A stretch of 64,000 nucleotides of DNA from Candidatus Mediterraneibacter faecavium (GTDB lineage Bacteria > Bacillota > Clostridia > Lachnospirales > Lachnospiraceae): assembly GCA_019119995.1 (NCBI GenBank), contig DWVY01000042.1, forward strand, positions 25,345 to 89,344, read 5' to 3'. Below the pieces are notes generated by a model. That model made no database searches. It was not told where the DNA came from and was given only the letters and a program-made list of their open reading frames with translations. Positions 22,450 through 30,905 of the stretch are shown here, piece after piece (the stretch's first letter is position 1; the number at the start of each line of letters is the position of its first letter). The position numbers were made by a program, and so were the translations under genes.

Positions 22450-24309
22450 TCACTGATCGGAATATTTCATCTTCTTCATGATCTCCGCGATCATCCCTGC
22501 CCTGTTAAAAGGCACCATGAAATAATATCCGTCCGCAGCATCGCTGAGTTTTTGCACAATATCAACCGCGATCCGCACGCCCACAGCCTGGGCTTCTTCC
22601 CGGCTCATATCCTTATCGTACTGTGCGATGATCTCATCCGGCACATGGATCCCGGTGATCTCGTTTTTCATGAACACAGCATTGCGGTAGCTGACAAGCG
22701 GCATGATCCCGCAGATGATCTTCGTGTCGATCCTGCTCTTTATGTACCGGATCCTCTCGATATCTTCATCCGAATAGATAGGCTGGGTCAGGAAAAATGA
22801 CGCTCCCGCCCCGCACTTCTTCTGCATTCTTTTTATCTCTGCATCGATATTCTTTCTTCCGTAATTCAGCGCTCCGCCGTAAGCGATCGGATCCTCGGCA
22901 AAATGTTCCCTGTTCAGCTGCCGGACATAATTCATCAAGGTGACAGAATGATAGTCGTAGACAGAGGTGATGCTGCCCCTGTCGCCCGACGGCACCGGAT
23001 CTCCCGTCACGATCAGGAAATTACGGATCCCGTTCATATAGGCTCCCAGTATCTCCGAGCCGATCCCGATCGCATTCCTGTCGCGGCATGCGATGTGAGG
23101 CATCGTATCGATCTGGAGCTGATCCGCGATCTTGACTGCGGACATAGACGCCGAAGCCCGCATCCTGCCCATCGGGGAGTCAGAGAATGTGATCATCTCT
23201 ACGCCCGAGCGCTTCAGGACAGCCGCAGCGTCCGTCATCTTCCTGTCATTTCCGTCAAACGGCGGATCCAGTTCGGCGATCACCACCTTTTCTCCGGAGT
23301 ACAGTTTTCGTATAAACGGATTGTTGTCATAACGGATCTCCGACTCCGCCCGCTGTTCCGGCCGGTCAGAAAGCCTTTTGGCAGCCGGCCTGCCCCCTGC
23401 CGCCTGAGAAAGTTTCCGGATATATCTCGGATCCGTCCCGCAGCAGCCGCCTATGATGTTGACTCCCTGAGCGGCGATCTCCTCCATCGCATCGCAGAAG
23501 TAACCGGAATTGTCCCTGTAGACCATCCGGTTCTCGATCCGGTCCGCGTATCCGGCGTTGGGCACTGCCGCCACGATCAGATTGCCCAGATCCTGTCTCT
23601 TCAGGAGTTTCCCCAGATGGGAGGGACCGATGCCGCAGTTAAATCCGATCCCGTCGATCAGACTGCTTTCCTTTGCCGTTTTGAGCAGCTCCCGCATCCC
23701 TATCCCCGTCTTCGTATACCCGTACACATTGACGGAGAAATTTACCATGATAAATGCATCGCTGACAGACCGGATCCATTCAGCTACCGGCAGGATCCTC
23801 TCAAAATCCGAAAATGTCTCAAACCAGATCAGTTTCAGCCCGGCGTCCAGATGCGCCTTTGCCATGGCCTTATATTCTTCGGTCAGCTCCGCATCCTTCT
23901 CTTCGTCCCCACGCTTCTCCGGCACGGGGCCGATGTCGCCTGCGATGTAGATCTCCTTTATCCTGCGGCCTTCCTCTTCTGCGCGGCTCTGCTCCTGCTC
24001 TGCCGCCGACTGCGCGATCCGGCAGGCTGCCGCGACATTTTCATAGACCGTGCGCAGCTGTTCTTCTCTCGTCATACTTCCGGCATTGCCCGCGCACAGA
24101 GTCCGGATATTAGAGGCGAAACTGTTCGTCCTCAGGATATCCGCTCCGGCCTCGATATATTCCCGATGGATCTCTTCGATCCTCTGCGGGGCTGTCAGAT
24201 TGTCATTCTCGGGCGAACCTGATCCCTTTCCGTATTTCTCACTGTAGTATGTTCCCATCGCCCCGTCGGTGATCAGACACCGCGACCGGAATATCGTATG
24301 AAAATCCAT
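22450..24309 (-). CDS. Bifunctional homocysteine S-methyltransferase / methylenetetrahydrofolate reductase
   Basis: A YitJ-like fusion that makes methionine. The N-terminal half (about 1-300) is a zinc-dependent homocysteine S-methyltransferase, with Cys225 (FNCG) and Cys289/Cys290 (GGCCG) as zinc ligands. The C-terminal half (about 325-619) is a MetF-type flavin TIM barrel with IAELDPP and VTGDPV. The start at 24309 has AGGAGG close upstream; the frame is open further but without a site. I looked for an S-box or T-box in the 235-bp upstream region and saw none. An extended -10 TGGTATAAT ending at 24368 may be the promoter. Confidence 0.94.
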   Translation of the reverse strand: MDFHTIFRSRCLITDGAMGTYYSEKYGKGSGSPENDNLTAPQRIEEIHREYIEAGADILRTNSFASNIRTLCAGNAGSMTREEQLRTVYENVAAACRIAQSAAEQEQSRAEEEGRRIKEIYIAGDIGPVPEKRGDEEKDAELTEEYKAMAKAHLDAGLKLIWFETFSDFERILPVAEWIRSVSDAFIMVNFSVNVYGYTKTGIGMRELLKTAKESSLIDGIGFNCGIGPSHLGKLLKRQDLGNLIVAAVPNAGYADRIENRMVYRDNSGYFCDAMEEIAAQGVNIIGGCCGTDPRYIRKLSQAAGGRPAAKRLSDRPEQRAESEIRYDNNPFIRKLYSGEKVVIAELDPPFDGNDRKMTDAAAVLKRSGVEMITFSDSPMGRMRASASMSAVKIADQLQIDTMPHIACRDRNAIGIGSEILGAYMNGIRNFLIVTGDPVPSGDRGSITSVYDYHSVTLMNYVRQLNREHFAEDPIAYGGALNYGRKNIDAEIKRMQKKCGAGASFFLTQPIYSDEDIERIRYIKSRIDTKIICGIMPLVSYRNAVFMKNEITGIHVPDEIIAQYDKDMSREEAQAVGVRIAVDIVQKLSDAADGYYFMVPFNRAGMIAEIMKKMKYSDQ

Positions 24310-24473
24310 GTATGTCCTCCTGTATCCGTTGATATTACCTTTCCCGTTCCCTACGGGCAGCAAATGGATTATACCATATGAATATAAATAATTCACTCCT
24401 TTGCCGAAAATGCAGGTTAAAAGCAAGTTAAAACCCGTACAACAAGATCCGTTGTACAGGCTGAAGAAAGAAG

Positions 24474-24521
24474 AAAGCCGAAATGCTCCTGCTCTTATGA
24501 TATCAGGAATATTTCGGCTTT
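24474..24521. terminator. Intrinsic terminator behind the aminotransferase gene
   Basis: AAAGCCGAAAT (24474-24484) pairs perfectly with ATTTCGGCTTT (24511-24521). On the minus strand CTTCTTTCTTC follows, so it ends the aminotransferase transcript. A second small hairpin GTACAAC/GTTGTAC lies at 24437-24457, close to the next gene's promoter. Confidence 0.8.
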
Positions 24522-24544
24522 ACTTCATTATCTGATCTATCTGA

Positions 24545-25831
24545 TCACAGATTGCCAAGCAGCTTGTCGATGCTGACCAGCTTCACGCTGAGCACAAAGA
24601 TATCTGTTGCAAGGGCAAGCTCCTCCGGCGTCGGGTAAGACGGCGCGATACGGATGTTGCTGTCATGCGGATCTTTCCCGTACGGGAATGTGGCGCCCGC
24701 GCCTGTCAGGACAACGCCCGCCTCCTTCGCCTTTGCGCAGATTGCCTTTGCGCATCCGTCCATTGAGTCAAAGGAGATAAAATATCCGCCCAGCGGTTTT
24801 GTCCACGAACCGATCTCCAGTCCGCCCAGCTCTTTTTCGAAGATGTCGATCACAGCCTCAAACTTCGGTCTGAGGATCTCCGCATGCTTCTTCATGTGCT
24901 CTACGATCCCGTGCACATCCTTGAAGAAACGCACATGGCGCAGCTGGTTTACCTTGTCATGTCCGATCGTCTGTACCTGCATCATGCTGCGGATTTCTTT
25001 TAAGTTGGCGTCGGATGCGGCAAGAGCAGCGATACCGGATCCCGGGAAACTGATCTTGGACGTGGATGAGAACTTGTATACCATATCCGGGTTGCCGGCT
25101 TTCTTACACTCTGTCAGGATCTCGATCAGGTAGTCCTGCTTGTCTTCATATAAATGATGTACGCAGTATGCGTTATCCCAGTAGATACGGAAGTCTTCCG
25201 CCGCCGGCTTCAGGTTGGCGAAGCGGAATACCGTCTCGTCTGAGTATGTGATCCCCTGCGGATTGGAATATTTCGGCACACACCAGATTCCTTTGACAGC
25301 CGGATCTTCATTGACATATTTCTCTACCAGATCCATATCCGGTCCCGTCGGCGTCATCGGGATGTTGATCATCTCGATCCCGAAATGCTCCGTGATCCCG
25401 AAGTGTCTGTCATAGCCAGGCACCGGGCAGAGGAATTTTACTTTGTCAAGCTTGCACCACGGTGTGCTTCCGAGCACTCCGTGCGTCATCGCGCGTGCAA
25501 CTGTATCATACATCACATTCAGGCTGGAATTTCCGAAGATGATCACATTGTCCTTCGGTACTTCCATCATATCTGCAAGAAGCTGTTTCGCCTCGGCGAT
25601 CCCGTCAAGTCCGCCGTAGTTCCTGCAGTCAACTCCGTCCTCACAGGTCAGGTCTGCACCGCTGTTCAATACATCCATCATCTCCATAGACAGGTTGAGC
25701 TGTTCTGCGGACGGCTTGCCGCGGGACATATCCAGTTTCAGGCCTTTTGCCTTGATCTCTGTAAAACGGGCTTCCAGCCCACTCTTCAGTTCCAATAACT
25801 CTTCTTTACTTAAATCTTTGTACGCAGTCAT
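24545..25831 (-). CDS. PLP-dependent aminotransferase (aspartate aminotransferase-like, PF12897 type)
   Basis: A 428-residue fold-type I aminotransferase. GNSSLNVMYD (about 100) contacts the cofactor phosphate, WDNAY (Asp219) binds the pyridine nitrogen, and SSTSKISF places the Schiff-base lysine at Lys259. The residues and overall length fit the group annotated as putative aspartate aminotransferase of the MocR-like type without a DNA-binding domain. The start at 25831 has GGAGGAG 7 nt upstream. A consensus promoter lies at 25880-25908 and a terminator follows, so it is a single-gene unit. The amino donor is not defined by the sequence. Confidence 0.92.
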   Translation of the reverse strand: MTAYKDLSKEELLELKSGLEARFTEIKAKGLKLDMSRGKPSAEQLNLSMEMMDVLNSGADLTCEDGVDCRNYGGLDGIAEAKQLLADMMEVPKDNVIIFGNSSLNVMYDTVARAMTHGVLGSTPWCKLDKVKFLCPVPGYDRHFGITEHFGIEMINIPMTPTGPDMDLVEKYVNEDPAVKGIWCVPKYSNPQGITYSDETVFRFANLKPAAEDFRIYWDNAYCVHHLYEDKQDYLIEILTECKKAGNPDMVYKFSSTSKISFPGSGIAALAASDANLKEIRSMMQVQTIGHDKVNQLRHVRFFKDVHGIVEHMKKHAEILRPKFEAVIDIFEKELGGLEIGSWTKPLGGYFISFDSMDGCAKAICAKAKEAGVVLTGAGATFPYGKDPHDSNIRIAPSYPTPEELALATDIFVLSVKLVSIDKLLGNL

Positions 25832-25879
25832 TGCAGGACTCCTCCACTCTTTCTTCATTATTTTTAGTCACTGAATGGT

Positions 25880-25908
25880 ATTGTATCCGATTAATGACGG
25901 TTCGTCAA
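25880..25908 (-). promoter_or_regulatory. Promoter of the aminotransferase gene
   Basis: On the minus strand TTGACG (25903-25908) and TACAAT (25880-25885) are 17 nt apart, leaving a leader of about 45 nt to the ATG. Confidence 0.7.
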
Positions 25909-26086
25909 TGGTATCTTGCATTTTTTCTGTTCTTTTTGCATATCTTTGCTATTCTCGCCACTCCTTTTGAAGCTTCAATGCTTTTTTTATTCATTTTTCT
26001 ATATATAAGATCTATATGCCGAGGATTTATAAAAATGGTATAAAAAACCAGTAAAAATTACATGAAATTTCTTCTTCCCTTTACCG

Positions 26087-26151
26087 TGGTCAAGTGCTAT
26101 AATGGTCAAGACTGTGTTAAGAAGTCGTTAAAAGTTACTATCCACAGTAAC
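26087..26151 (+). promoter_or_regulatory. Promoter region of the OPT gene with direct repeat and leader hairpin
   Basis: TGGTCAAG occurs twice (26087-26094 and 26103-26110), flanking an extended -10 TGCTATAAT (26095-26103). The direct repeat with 16-bp period over the -10 would suit a repressor. Downstream GTTACT/AGTAAC (26134-26139 with 26146-26151) is a small hairpin in the leader. The rest of the 352-bp gap (25832-26183) is AT-rich and I see no gene in it. Confidence 0.5.
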
Positions 26152-26183
26152 CATTAAAACAAAAGAAAGGAATGTATGTAACA

Positions 26184-28094
26184 ATGGACAACAAAAACGA
26201 GTTCAAACCGTATATCCCGGCGGACAAGATCGTCCCTGAGTTTACGGTGACATCAGCCCTGATCGGTTGTCTCCTCGCGATCGTCTTCGGTGCGGCGAAC
26301 GCATACCTCGGTCTTCTCGTCGGTATGACTATCTCCGCTTCTATCCCGGCGGCAGTTATCTCTATGGGTATCATCCGTGTGATCCTCAGAAGAGATTCCA
26401 TCCTCGAGAACAACCTGGTCCAGACGATCGGTTCAGCCGGTGAGTCTCTGGCTGCAGGCGCGATCTTCACACTTCCCGCACTGTTCCTCTGGGCAGAGGA
26501 AGGAAAGATCGAGTATCCGAGCCTTCTTACTATTTTCTTCATCGCACTGTTCGGCGGTCTCCTCGGAGTCTGCTTCATGGTGCCGCTCCGTCAGGCTCTC
26601 ATCGTAGAAGAGCACGGCACGCTGCCGTTCCCGGAGGGAACAGCATGTGCGGAAGTCCTTCTCGCAGGTGAGGAAGGCGGAAGCAAGGCAGGTTCTGTAT
26701 TTACGGGACTTGGTATCGCAGCGCTTTACAAATTTATCGCAGACGGCCTGAAACTCTTCCCGAGCGAGATCGGCTATGCGTTCCAGAGCTATGCGGGATC
26801 CCAGATCGGTATCCAGGTGCTCCCGTCGCTTGCAGGCGTCGGTTTCATCTGCGGACCGAAGATCTCCAGCTACATGCTGGCCGGCGGTACATTAAGCTGG
26901 TTCGTCTTGATGCCGGCGATCGCACTGTTCGGCGGCGACGCGACGATCTACCCGGGAGAAGTATCGATCCACGAGATGCTCACAATGGAGGGCGGCGGTC
27001 CGTCTCTTCTGTGGTCAAACTACATTAAATATATCGGCGCCGGAGCCGTTGCGGCCGGCGGTATCATCAGCCTAATCAAGACATTCCCGCTGATCATCCG
27101 TACATTCAAGCAGGCAATGGCGAGCATGAGCAAGAAACATGCGCAGAAGAATGCACTGCGTACACAGCAGGATCTGCCGATGCCGTTCCTGCTCGTGATC
27201 ATCCTGGCGATCGTCATCCTGATCTGGCTCATCCCGACATTCCCGGTTAATCCGTTCGGTTCCCTGATCATTGTGATCTTCGGATTCTTCTTTGCATCCG
27301 TATCCTCACGTATGGTCGGCCTGATCGGATCTTCCAACAACCCGGTATCCGGTATGGCCATCGCGACCCTGATCATCGCCACACTGCTCCTGAAAGTCAC
27401 AGGAACAGACGGCACCACAGGTATGGTCGGAGCGATCGCGATCGGCGGCGTGATCTGTATCGTTGCGGCGATCGCAGGTGATACTTCCCAGGACCTGAAG
27501 ACAGGATTCATCGTAGGCGCTACTCCGAAGAAACAGCAGCTCGGCGAGATGCTCGGTGTTGTAGTTTCCGCAGCAGCAGTCGGATTCGTACTCTACCTTC
27601 TGAACGAGGCATGGGGATACGGTACAGAGCAGCTCCCGGCAGCACAGGCAAGTATGATGAAGATGCTCGTCGAGGGTATCATGAACGCTGAACTTCCGTG
27701 GGCTCTGATCTTCATCGGCGTATTCATCGCTATCGTAGCAGAGATCTTGAAAGTTCCGGTCATGCCGTTCGCAGTAGGTATGTACCTGCCGTTCAGCTTA
27801 AGTGCAGGTATCATGGCCGGCGGTGTTGTACGTTTCATCGTTGAGAAGATCAAGGGAACTGACGAAGAGAAGAAAGAGCGTGCCGACAGAGGCGTCCTCT
27901 TCACTTCCGGTCTGATCGCCGGAGAAGGTATCATGGGTATCGTGCTTGCAGTACTTGCAGTCCTGAAAGTTGATTCCGTGATCAATCTCAGTGCAAAATT
28001 CGGTTTCACGACTCCGCAGTTCGTAAGCCTGATCGTCTTCATCCTGCTTCTGTACTTCCTGTACACACGCTGCATGAAGAAAGAGAAAAAATAA
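26184..28094 (+). CDS. OPT-family oligopeptide transporter
   Basis: A 636-residue membrane importer of the OPT family, proton-coupled permeases for small peptides or metal chelates. About 14-16 hydrophobic segments are seen, with family stretches FGAANAYLGLLVGMTISAS, GTLPFPEGTACAEVLLAGEEG and SSNNPVSGMAIATL. The ATG at 26184 is preferred: the ATG at 26172 directly abuts the AAAGG site, while 26184 has 12-nt spacing. A terminator follows, then two small genes (PqqD-like and winged-helix membrane protein) on the same strand. The cargo is not known. Confidence 0.94.
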   Translation: MDNKNEFKPYIPADKIVPEFTVTSALIGCLLAIVFGAANAYLGLLVGMTISASIPAAVISMGIIRVILRRDSILENNLVQTIGSAGESLAAGAIFTLPALFLWAEEGKIEYPSLLTIFFIALFGGLLGVCFMVPLRQALIVEEHGTLPFPEGTACAEVLLAGEEGGSKAGSVFTGLGIAALYKFIADGLKLFPSEIGYAFQSYAGSQIGIQVLPSLAGVGFICGPKISSYMLAGGTLSWFVLMPAIALFGGDATIYPGEVSIHEMLTMEGGGPSLLWSNYIKYIGAGAVAAGGIISLIKTFPLIIRTFKQAMASMSKKHAQKNALRTQQDLPMPFLLVIILAIVILIWLIPTFPVNPFGSLIIVIFGFFFASVSSRMVGLIGSSNNPVSGMAIATLIIATLLLKVTGTDGTTGMVGAIAIGGVICIVAAIAGDTSQDLKTGFIVGATPKKQQLGEMLGVVVSAAAVGFVLYLLNEAWGYGTEQLPAAQASMMKMLVEGIMNAELPWALIFIGVFIAIVAEILKVPVMPFAVGMYLPFSLSAGIMAGGVVRFIVEKIKGTDEEKKERADRGVLFTSGLIAGEGIMGIVLAVLAVLKVDSVINLSAKFGFTTPQFVSLIVFILLLYFLYTRCMKKEKK

Positions 28095-28115
28095 GATATA
28101 ACGACTACGAAGATC

Positions 28116-28145
28116 CAGCCCGCCTCTTGCGGGCTGTTTCTTTCT
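28116..28145 (+). terminator. Terminator behind the OPT gene
   Basis: CAGCCCGC (28116-28123) pairs with GCGGGCTG (28129-28136), followed by TTTCTTTC. The U-run is imperfect, so some read-through into the PqqD-like gene is likely. Confidence 0.75.
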
Positions 28146-28184
28146 GTGGTATGGTATGTTGCAGCAGGAGGGAATCTCTTTATT

Positions 28185-28538
28185 ATGAAGAAAAAGAATG
28201 ATAACAACTATCTTGACTACATCCCGGTAAAGAATCCGGAGATTGAATACGAAACAGACGAAAACGGAAAAGTCACCGTCTATATTGAATGGAAAGGATT
28301 CTATCACAGGATCGCCCAGAAGTTTTTCCACCGCCCCCGCGTAAGCGATGTAAAGCTGGATGATTACGGAAGTTTCGTGTGGCTTGCTATCGATGACTCT
28401 AAAGACGTGCACCAGCTTTCCAAAGAGCTTGACGCACAGTTTCCGAAGATGGAGAAATCACTGTCAAGGCTGATCAAGTTTCTCGAGATCCTCCACGACA
28501 ATCATCTGATCCGCTGGAAAGGAGAGAAAGTAAGATAA
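28185..28538 (+). CDS. PqqD-like protein (RiPP recognition element fold)
   Basis: A 117-residue protein whose second half (about 54-112) follows the PqqD pattern: LDDYGSFVWLAIDD, then a helix KDVHQLSKELDAQF and a last helix LSRLIKFLEILHDNHLI. PqqD-type domains bind leader peptides for radical-SAM and other modifying enzymes. I see no modifying enzyme or obvious precursor peptide nearby, so this is an orphan copy with an extra N-terminal part. AGGAGGG lies about 12 nt before the ATG. The next gene overlaps its stop by one base, so the two are coupled. A peptide-binding or regulatory role beside a peptide transporter is inference. Confidence 0.75.
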   Translation: MKKKNDNNYLDYIPVKNPEIEYETDENGKVTVYIEWKGFYHRIAQKFFHRPRVSDVKLDDYGSFVWLAIDDSKDVHQLSKELDAQFPKMEKSLSRLIKFLEILHDNHLIRWKGEKVR

Positions 28539-28885
28539 TGTTAAAGTATATCCCATATATCCTCCTTTTCGCACTTGCAACGATGATCGTCTATGCATGG
28601 GGCATGTGGCGCTCTATGCGCCAGCAGCAGGATCTCTCCAATATGCTGAGTGCAAAGGGGATCGCAAAGGTCAAAAAAGCCCTGAAGAAAAACGGCGCTA
28701 TGACGGCCAAAGAACTGGAACCTTTCATAAAAGACCTGACGGCGAAGCAGCCGTTCAGCAGAGAGCAGATCGCTGTGACCGATCCGAAGAAATTTCTCGG
28801 CTCGATCCTGCCCTATATGGTAAAACAGAAAATGATCACAGAGACAACAGAAAACGGAAAAGCTGTCTATCAGTTACGCAGATAA
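28538..28885 (+). CDS. Membrane-anchored winged-helix-like protein
   Basis: A 115-residue protein with one N-terminal membrane helix (about 5-22), then a basic soluble part. The soluble part reads like a winged helix: helices around IAKVKKALKKNGAMTAKEL and PKKFLGSILPYMVKQKM, and a strand pair TETTENGKAVYQL. I do not know a named family. The ATG overlaps the stop of the PqqD-like gene (TAATG), so translation is coupled and the products may act together at the membrane. The terminator stem begins inside its last codons. Confidence 0.7.
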   Translation: MLKYIPYILLFALATMIVYAWGMWRSMRQQQDLSNMLSAKGIAKVKKALKKNGAMTAKELEPFIKDLTAKQPFSREQIAVTDPKKFLGSILPYMVKQKMITETTENGKAVYQLRR

Positions 28886-28908
28886 CTGGCAGACAGCTTT
28901 TGCTTTTT
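28858..28908 (+). terminator. Terminator of the PqqD-like operon
   Basis: AAAAGCTGTCT (28858-28868) pairs with AGACAGCTTTT (28891-28901), followed by GCTTTTTC. The left arm is inside the last codons of the winged-helix gene. Confidence 0.8.
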
Positions 28909-28974
28909 CTATTGTTTTCTATTGCGGCAGGCCGGCCGTCTCTTCCGTGTCCCCGTGTCCGTCCTGCCGATCTG

Positions 28975-29790
28975 TCACGAATGGTAATACAGTTCGATCG
29001 GATCGATCGGATCAAAGGGATGCTCTTCTTCCATCTTTTTATTCCGGCCGCGGCGCTTGATCAGCTCGCCGCTCTTATTGTATACCCAGAATGAATAGAC
29101 AAGCAGCTTGTTGATCTTCCCGATCTTCTCTTTTGTCGTCTTTCCATAGAGTGTACCGCCGGCCTTGAGCGGCGTCTTCTTATGGATCAGAGAGATCAGT
29201 TCCGTCTCGCAGGTCACGGGTTCGGGCAGGATCGTATAGCCTGTCCCCACGCAGTCCGGCTTATGCGCGTCGCTTCCGCCTGTCGTGACCTTGCCGTATT
29301 TCCTCGCCAGCTTTTCGGCGCCGGCGTTGGATTCTGCCGGCTCGCAGCTGTTAAATGCCTCGACAAAATCAAACCGCTTCGTGATCTCCGGCGAGAGATA
29401 GAACCTTCTCGCGTGGGTAAAGCTCATATACTTCTCCCCGCACGGATGCGCCGGCCCGAGCACTCCGCCGTTCCTGTGCACCAGATCTATGAGAAGCGCC
29501 AGAGGCATCCCCCTCATCTCAAGGAGCCTCATCTTGACTCCTTCCGGCATGATGACAAGGATATGTCCCGCATCCCTTGTATCATACTCGATTCCCTTGA
29601 GCACCACAAAGTCCGTATGTTTCTTGCCTTTGATATGCTCTTTCCAGTAACGGTATCCGTTATACGTATCATGATCCGTGATGACCATTCCCTGGAATCC
29701 GTGCTGCTTTAATATTGTAATGTATTCTTCCAGACCGACCTTGCTGTCGATGGAGCCTTCCTTTACGTGGCAGTGCATATCGATCTTCAT
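28975..29790 (-). CDS. PHP-domain phosphoesterase
   Basis: A 271-residue metal-dependent hydrolase of the PHP fold, cytoplasmic. Metal ligands are visible in DMHCH (about 4-8), TDHDTYN, the EYDTRDAGH region, PAHPCG and GGSDAHKPD. The family includes histidinol-phosphate phosphatase-like and nucleotide 3',5'-phosphatases. The substrate here is open. The ATG at 29790 has GGGGG 7 nt upstream; a TTG two codons further up is less likely. A basic C-terminal tail follows the PHP core. It is a single gene. Confidence 0.85.
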   Translation of the reverse strand: MKIDMHCHVKEGSIDSKVGLEEYITILKQHGFQGMVITDHDTYNGYRYWKEHIKGKKHTDFVVLKGIEYDTRDAGHILVIMPEGVKMRLLEMRGMPLALLIDLVHRNGGVLGPAHPCGEKYMSFTHARRFYLSPEITKRFDFVEAFNSCEPAESNAGAEKLARKYGKVTTGGSDAHKPDCVGTGYTILPEPVTCETELISLIHKKTPLKAGGTLYGKTTKEKIGKINKLLVYSFWVYNKSGELIKRRGRNKKMEEEHPFDPIDPIELYYHS

Positions 29791-29887
29791 ACACAAGCCC
29801 CCTTTTGTTCTGTTCTCTTTATGATGTAGTTATCATAAACTAATTATACATCAAATAACAGAGCAATGGCAATAATTGTTATGATTG

Positions 29888-30058
29888 TTATGATCTTGTA
29901 ACAGCCAGCACAGCCGCAATACACCCGGCCCATGCTGCCGCATACACCGGCATGGGGATTGAAATCTCAGTAAAGCAGTACAAGACCGCCAAAACTATCA
30001 AAAAAATGATCCCTGAAACTGCTACGATCCCATTAATTACCGATCTTCTGATATCCAT
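29888..30058 (-). CDS. Small membrane protein (56 aa)
   Basis: An open frame of 56 residues, MDIRRSVINGIVAV at the start, with two hydrophobic segments (about 7-28 and 36-53). AAAGGTG lies 8 nt before the ATG, which supports translation. It follows the TMEM198-like gene by 89 bp on the same strand. The ribosome site is part of AGGTGTGT (30064-30071 on the complementary strand), which can pair with ACACACCT upstream (30127-30134), so translation could be hidden by a hairpin. No family is recognised. Confidence 0.5.
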   Translation of the reverse strand: MDIRRSVINGIVAVSGIIFLIVLAVLYCFTEISIPMPVYAAAWAGCIAAVLAVTRS

Positions 30059-30147
30059 AAAAAACACACCTTTCTCTGATAAGATCTACCTTTTGTTTCC
30101 TTTTGACAGGTATATCCTAACAGATCAGGTGTGTCATAAAACGGACT

Positions 30148-30894
30148 TTACTTTTCTTCTTCCGGCATATCATCCAGATTGTCCATCATAGCACGCGCCC
30201 TCTCCACCTCGTTTGCAGTGGACTTCTCTTCCCGGATCTCCGCTGCTTTCTGCAGACTTTTCTTCTTCTGTTTCCTTGATTCCAACAGAAGCTGTACAAG
30301 AATGCCGATGATACAGATGACCACGCAAAGTGCGATAAGGATCGCATCGCCCGTCACCGGGAGCAGGTGATAGACTGCAGTTCCTGCTATCGCCGCTCCA
30401 TATATGGAAGTAACAATGATCGTAAGCGCAGCCACGAACCGAACCGCCAGGATCGCAGCCACAAGCGCGATCGCCAGGCAGATCGCGGTGCCGATCCAAT
30501 CCTGCGGTGCGATCAGATACGTACTGACACTTCCCGCCGATACAAACACGGTAAGAAATACACCGACGCGGTAGAGTGCTGCGCCGAGGACTGCGAGGAT
30601 CAGTCCCAGCACACCGCCTGTGATGAGCATTCCCATTCCGTTCAGTCCCAACAGGCCGCCTGCCGTCACTCCAAGTGCAAACCCGAATGCGAGTCCGGTC
30701 AGCGCCGCCCATACCCGGATGATCTTCAGGCCCAGCAGGCAGATCAACAGCCCCAATATTCCCGTGACCGCCAGTGCTGTTATTTCTGTCTGTGTCAGAG
30801 CATGACCGTCCCTGCCGATCTCGCGGATCACACCATTCAGATCAATTTCACGTATTGTATCAAATAATTCTTTTCCATCCATCATACTGTTCAT
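30148..30894 (-). CDS. TMEM198/DUF4203-like membrane protein
   Basis: A 248-residue protein with an N-terminal soluble part (about 1-37), seven or eight hydrophobic segments (about 38-205) rich in Gly and Ala, and an acidic/basic C-terminal tail ending DNLDDMPEEEK. This matches the DUF4203/TMEM198 pattern, whose biochemical role in bacteria is unknown. AAGGGG lies 7 nt before the ATG. It begins 11 bp after the WYL regulator gene, so the two are one operon, perhaps regulator and target. Confidence 0.75.
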   Translation of the reverse strand: MNSMMDGKELFDTIREIDLNGVIREIGRDGHALTQTEITALAVTGILGLLICLLGLKIIRVWAALTGLAFGFALGVTAGGLLGLNGMGMLITGGVLGLILAVLGAALYRVGVFLTVFVSAGSVSTYLIAPQDWIGTAICLAIALVAAILAVRFVAALTIIVTSIYGAAIAGTAVYHLLPVTGDAILIALCVVICIIGILVQLLLESRKQKKKSLQKAAEIREEKSTANEVERARAMMDNLDDMPEEEK

Positions 30895-30905
30895 ATCAAT
30901 ACCCC

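Noticed and set aside
22903..24222. 439-codon plus-strand frame opposite the methionine synthesis gene
   Set aside because: It is a shadow of a GC-rich coding strand; the minus-strand protein has complete catalytic motifs.
24310..24540. SAM (S-box) riboswitch before the methionine synthesis gene
   Set aside because: No S-box motifs are present in the 235-bp upstream region; only short hairpins and an extended -10.
29952..30191. Plus-strand open frame of 79 codons before the TMEM198-like gene
   Set aside because: It has no ribosome site and overlaps two minus-strand frames with better support; treated as a shadow.
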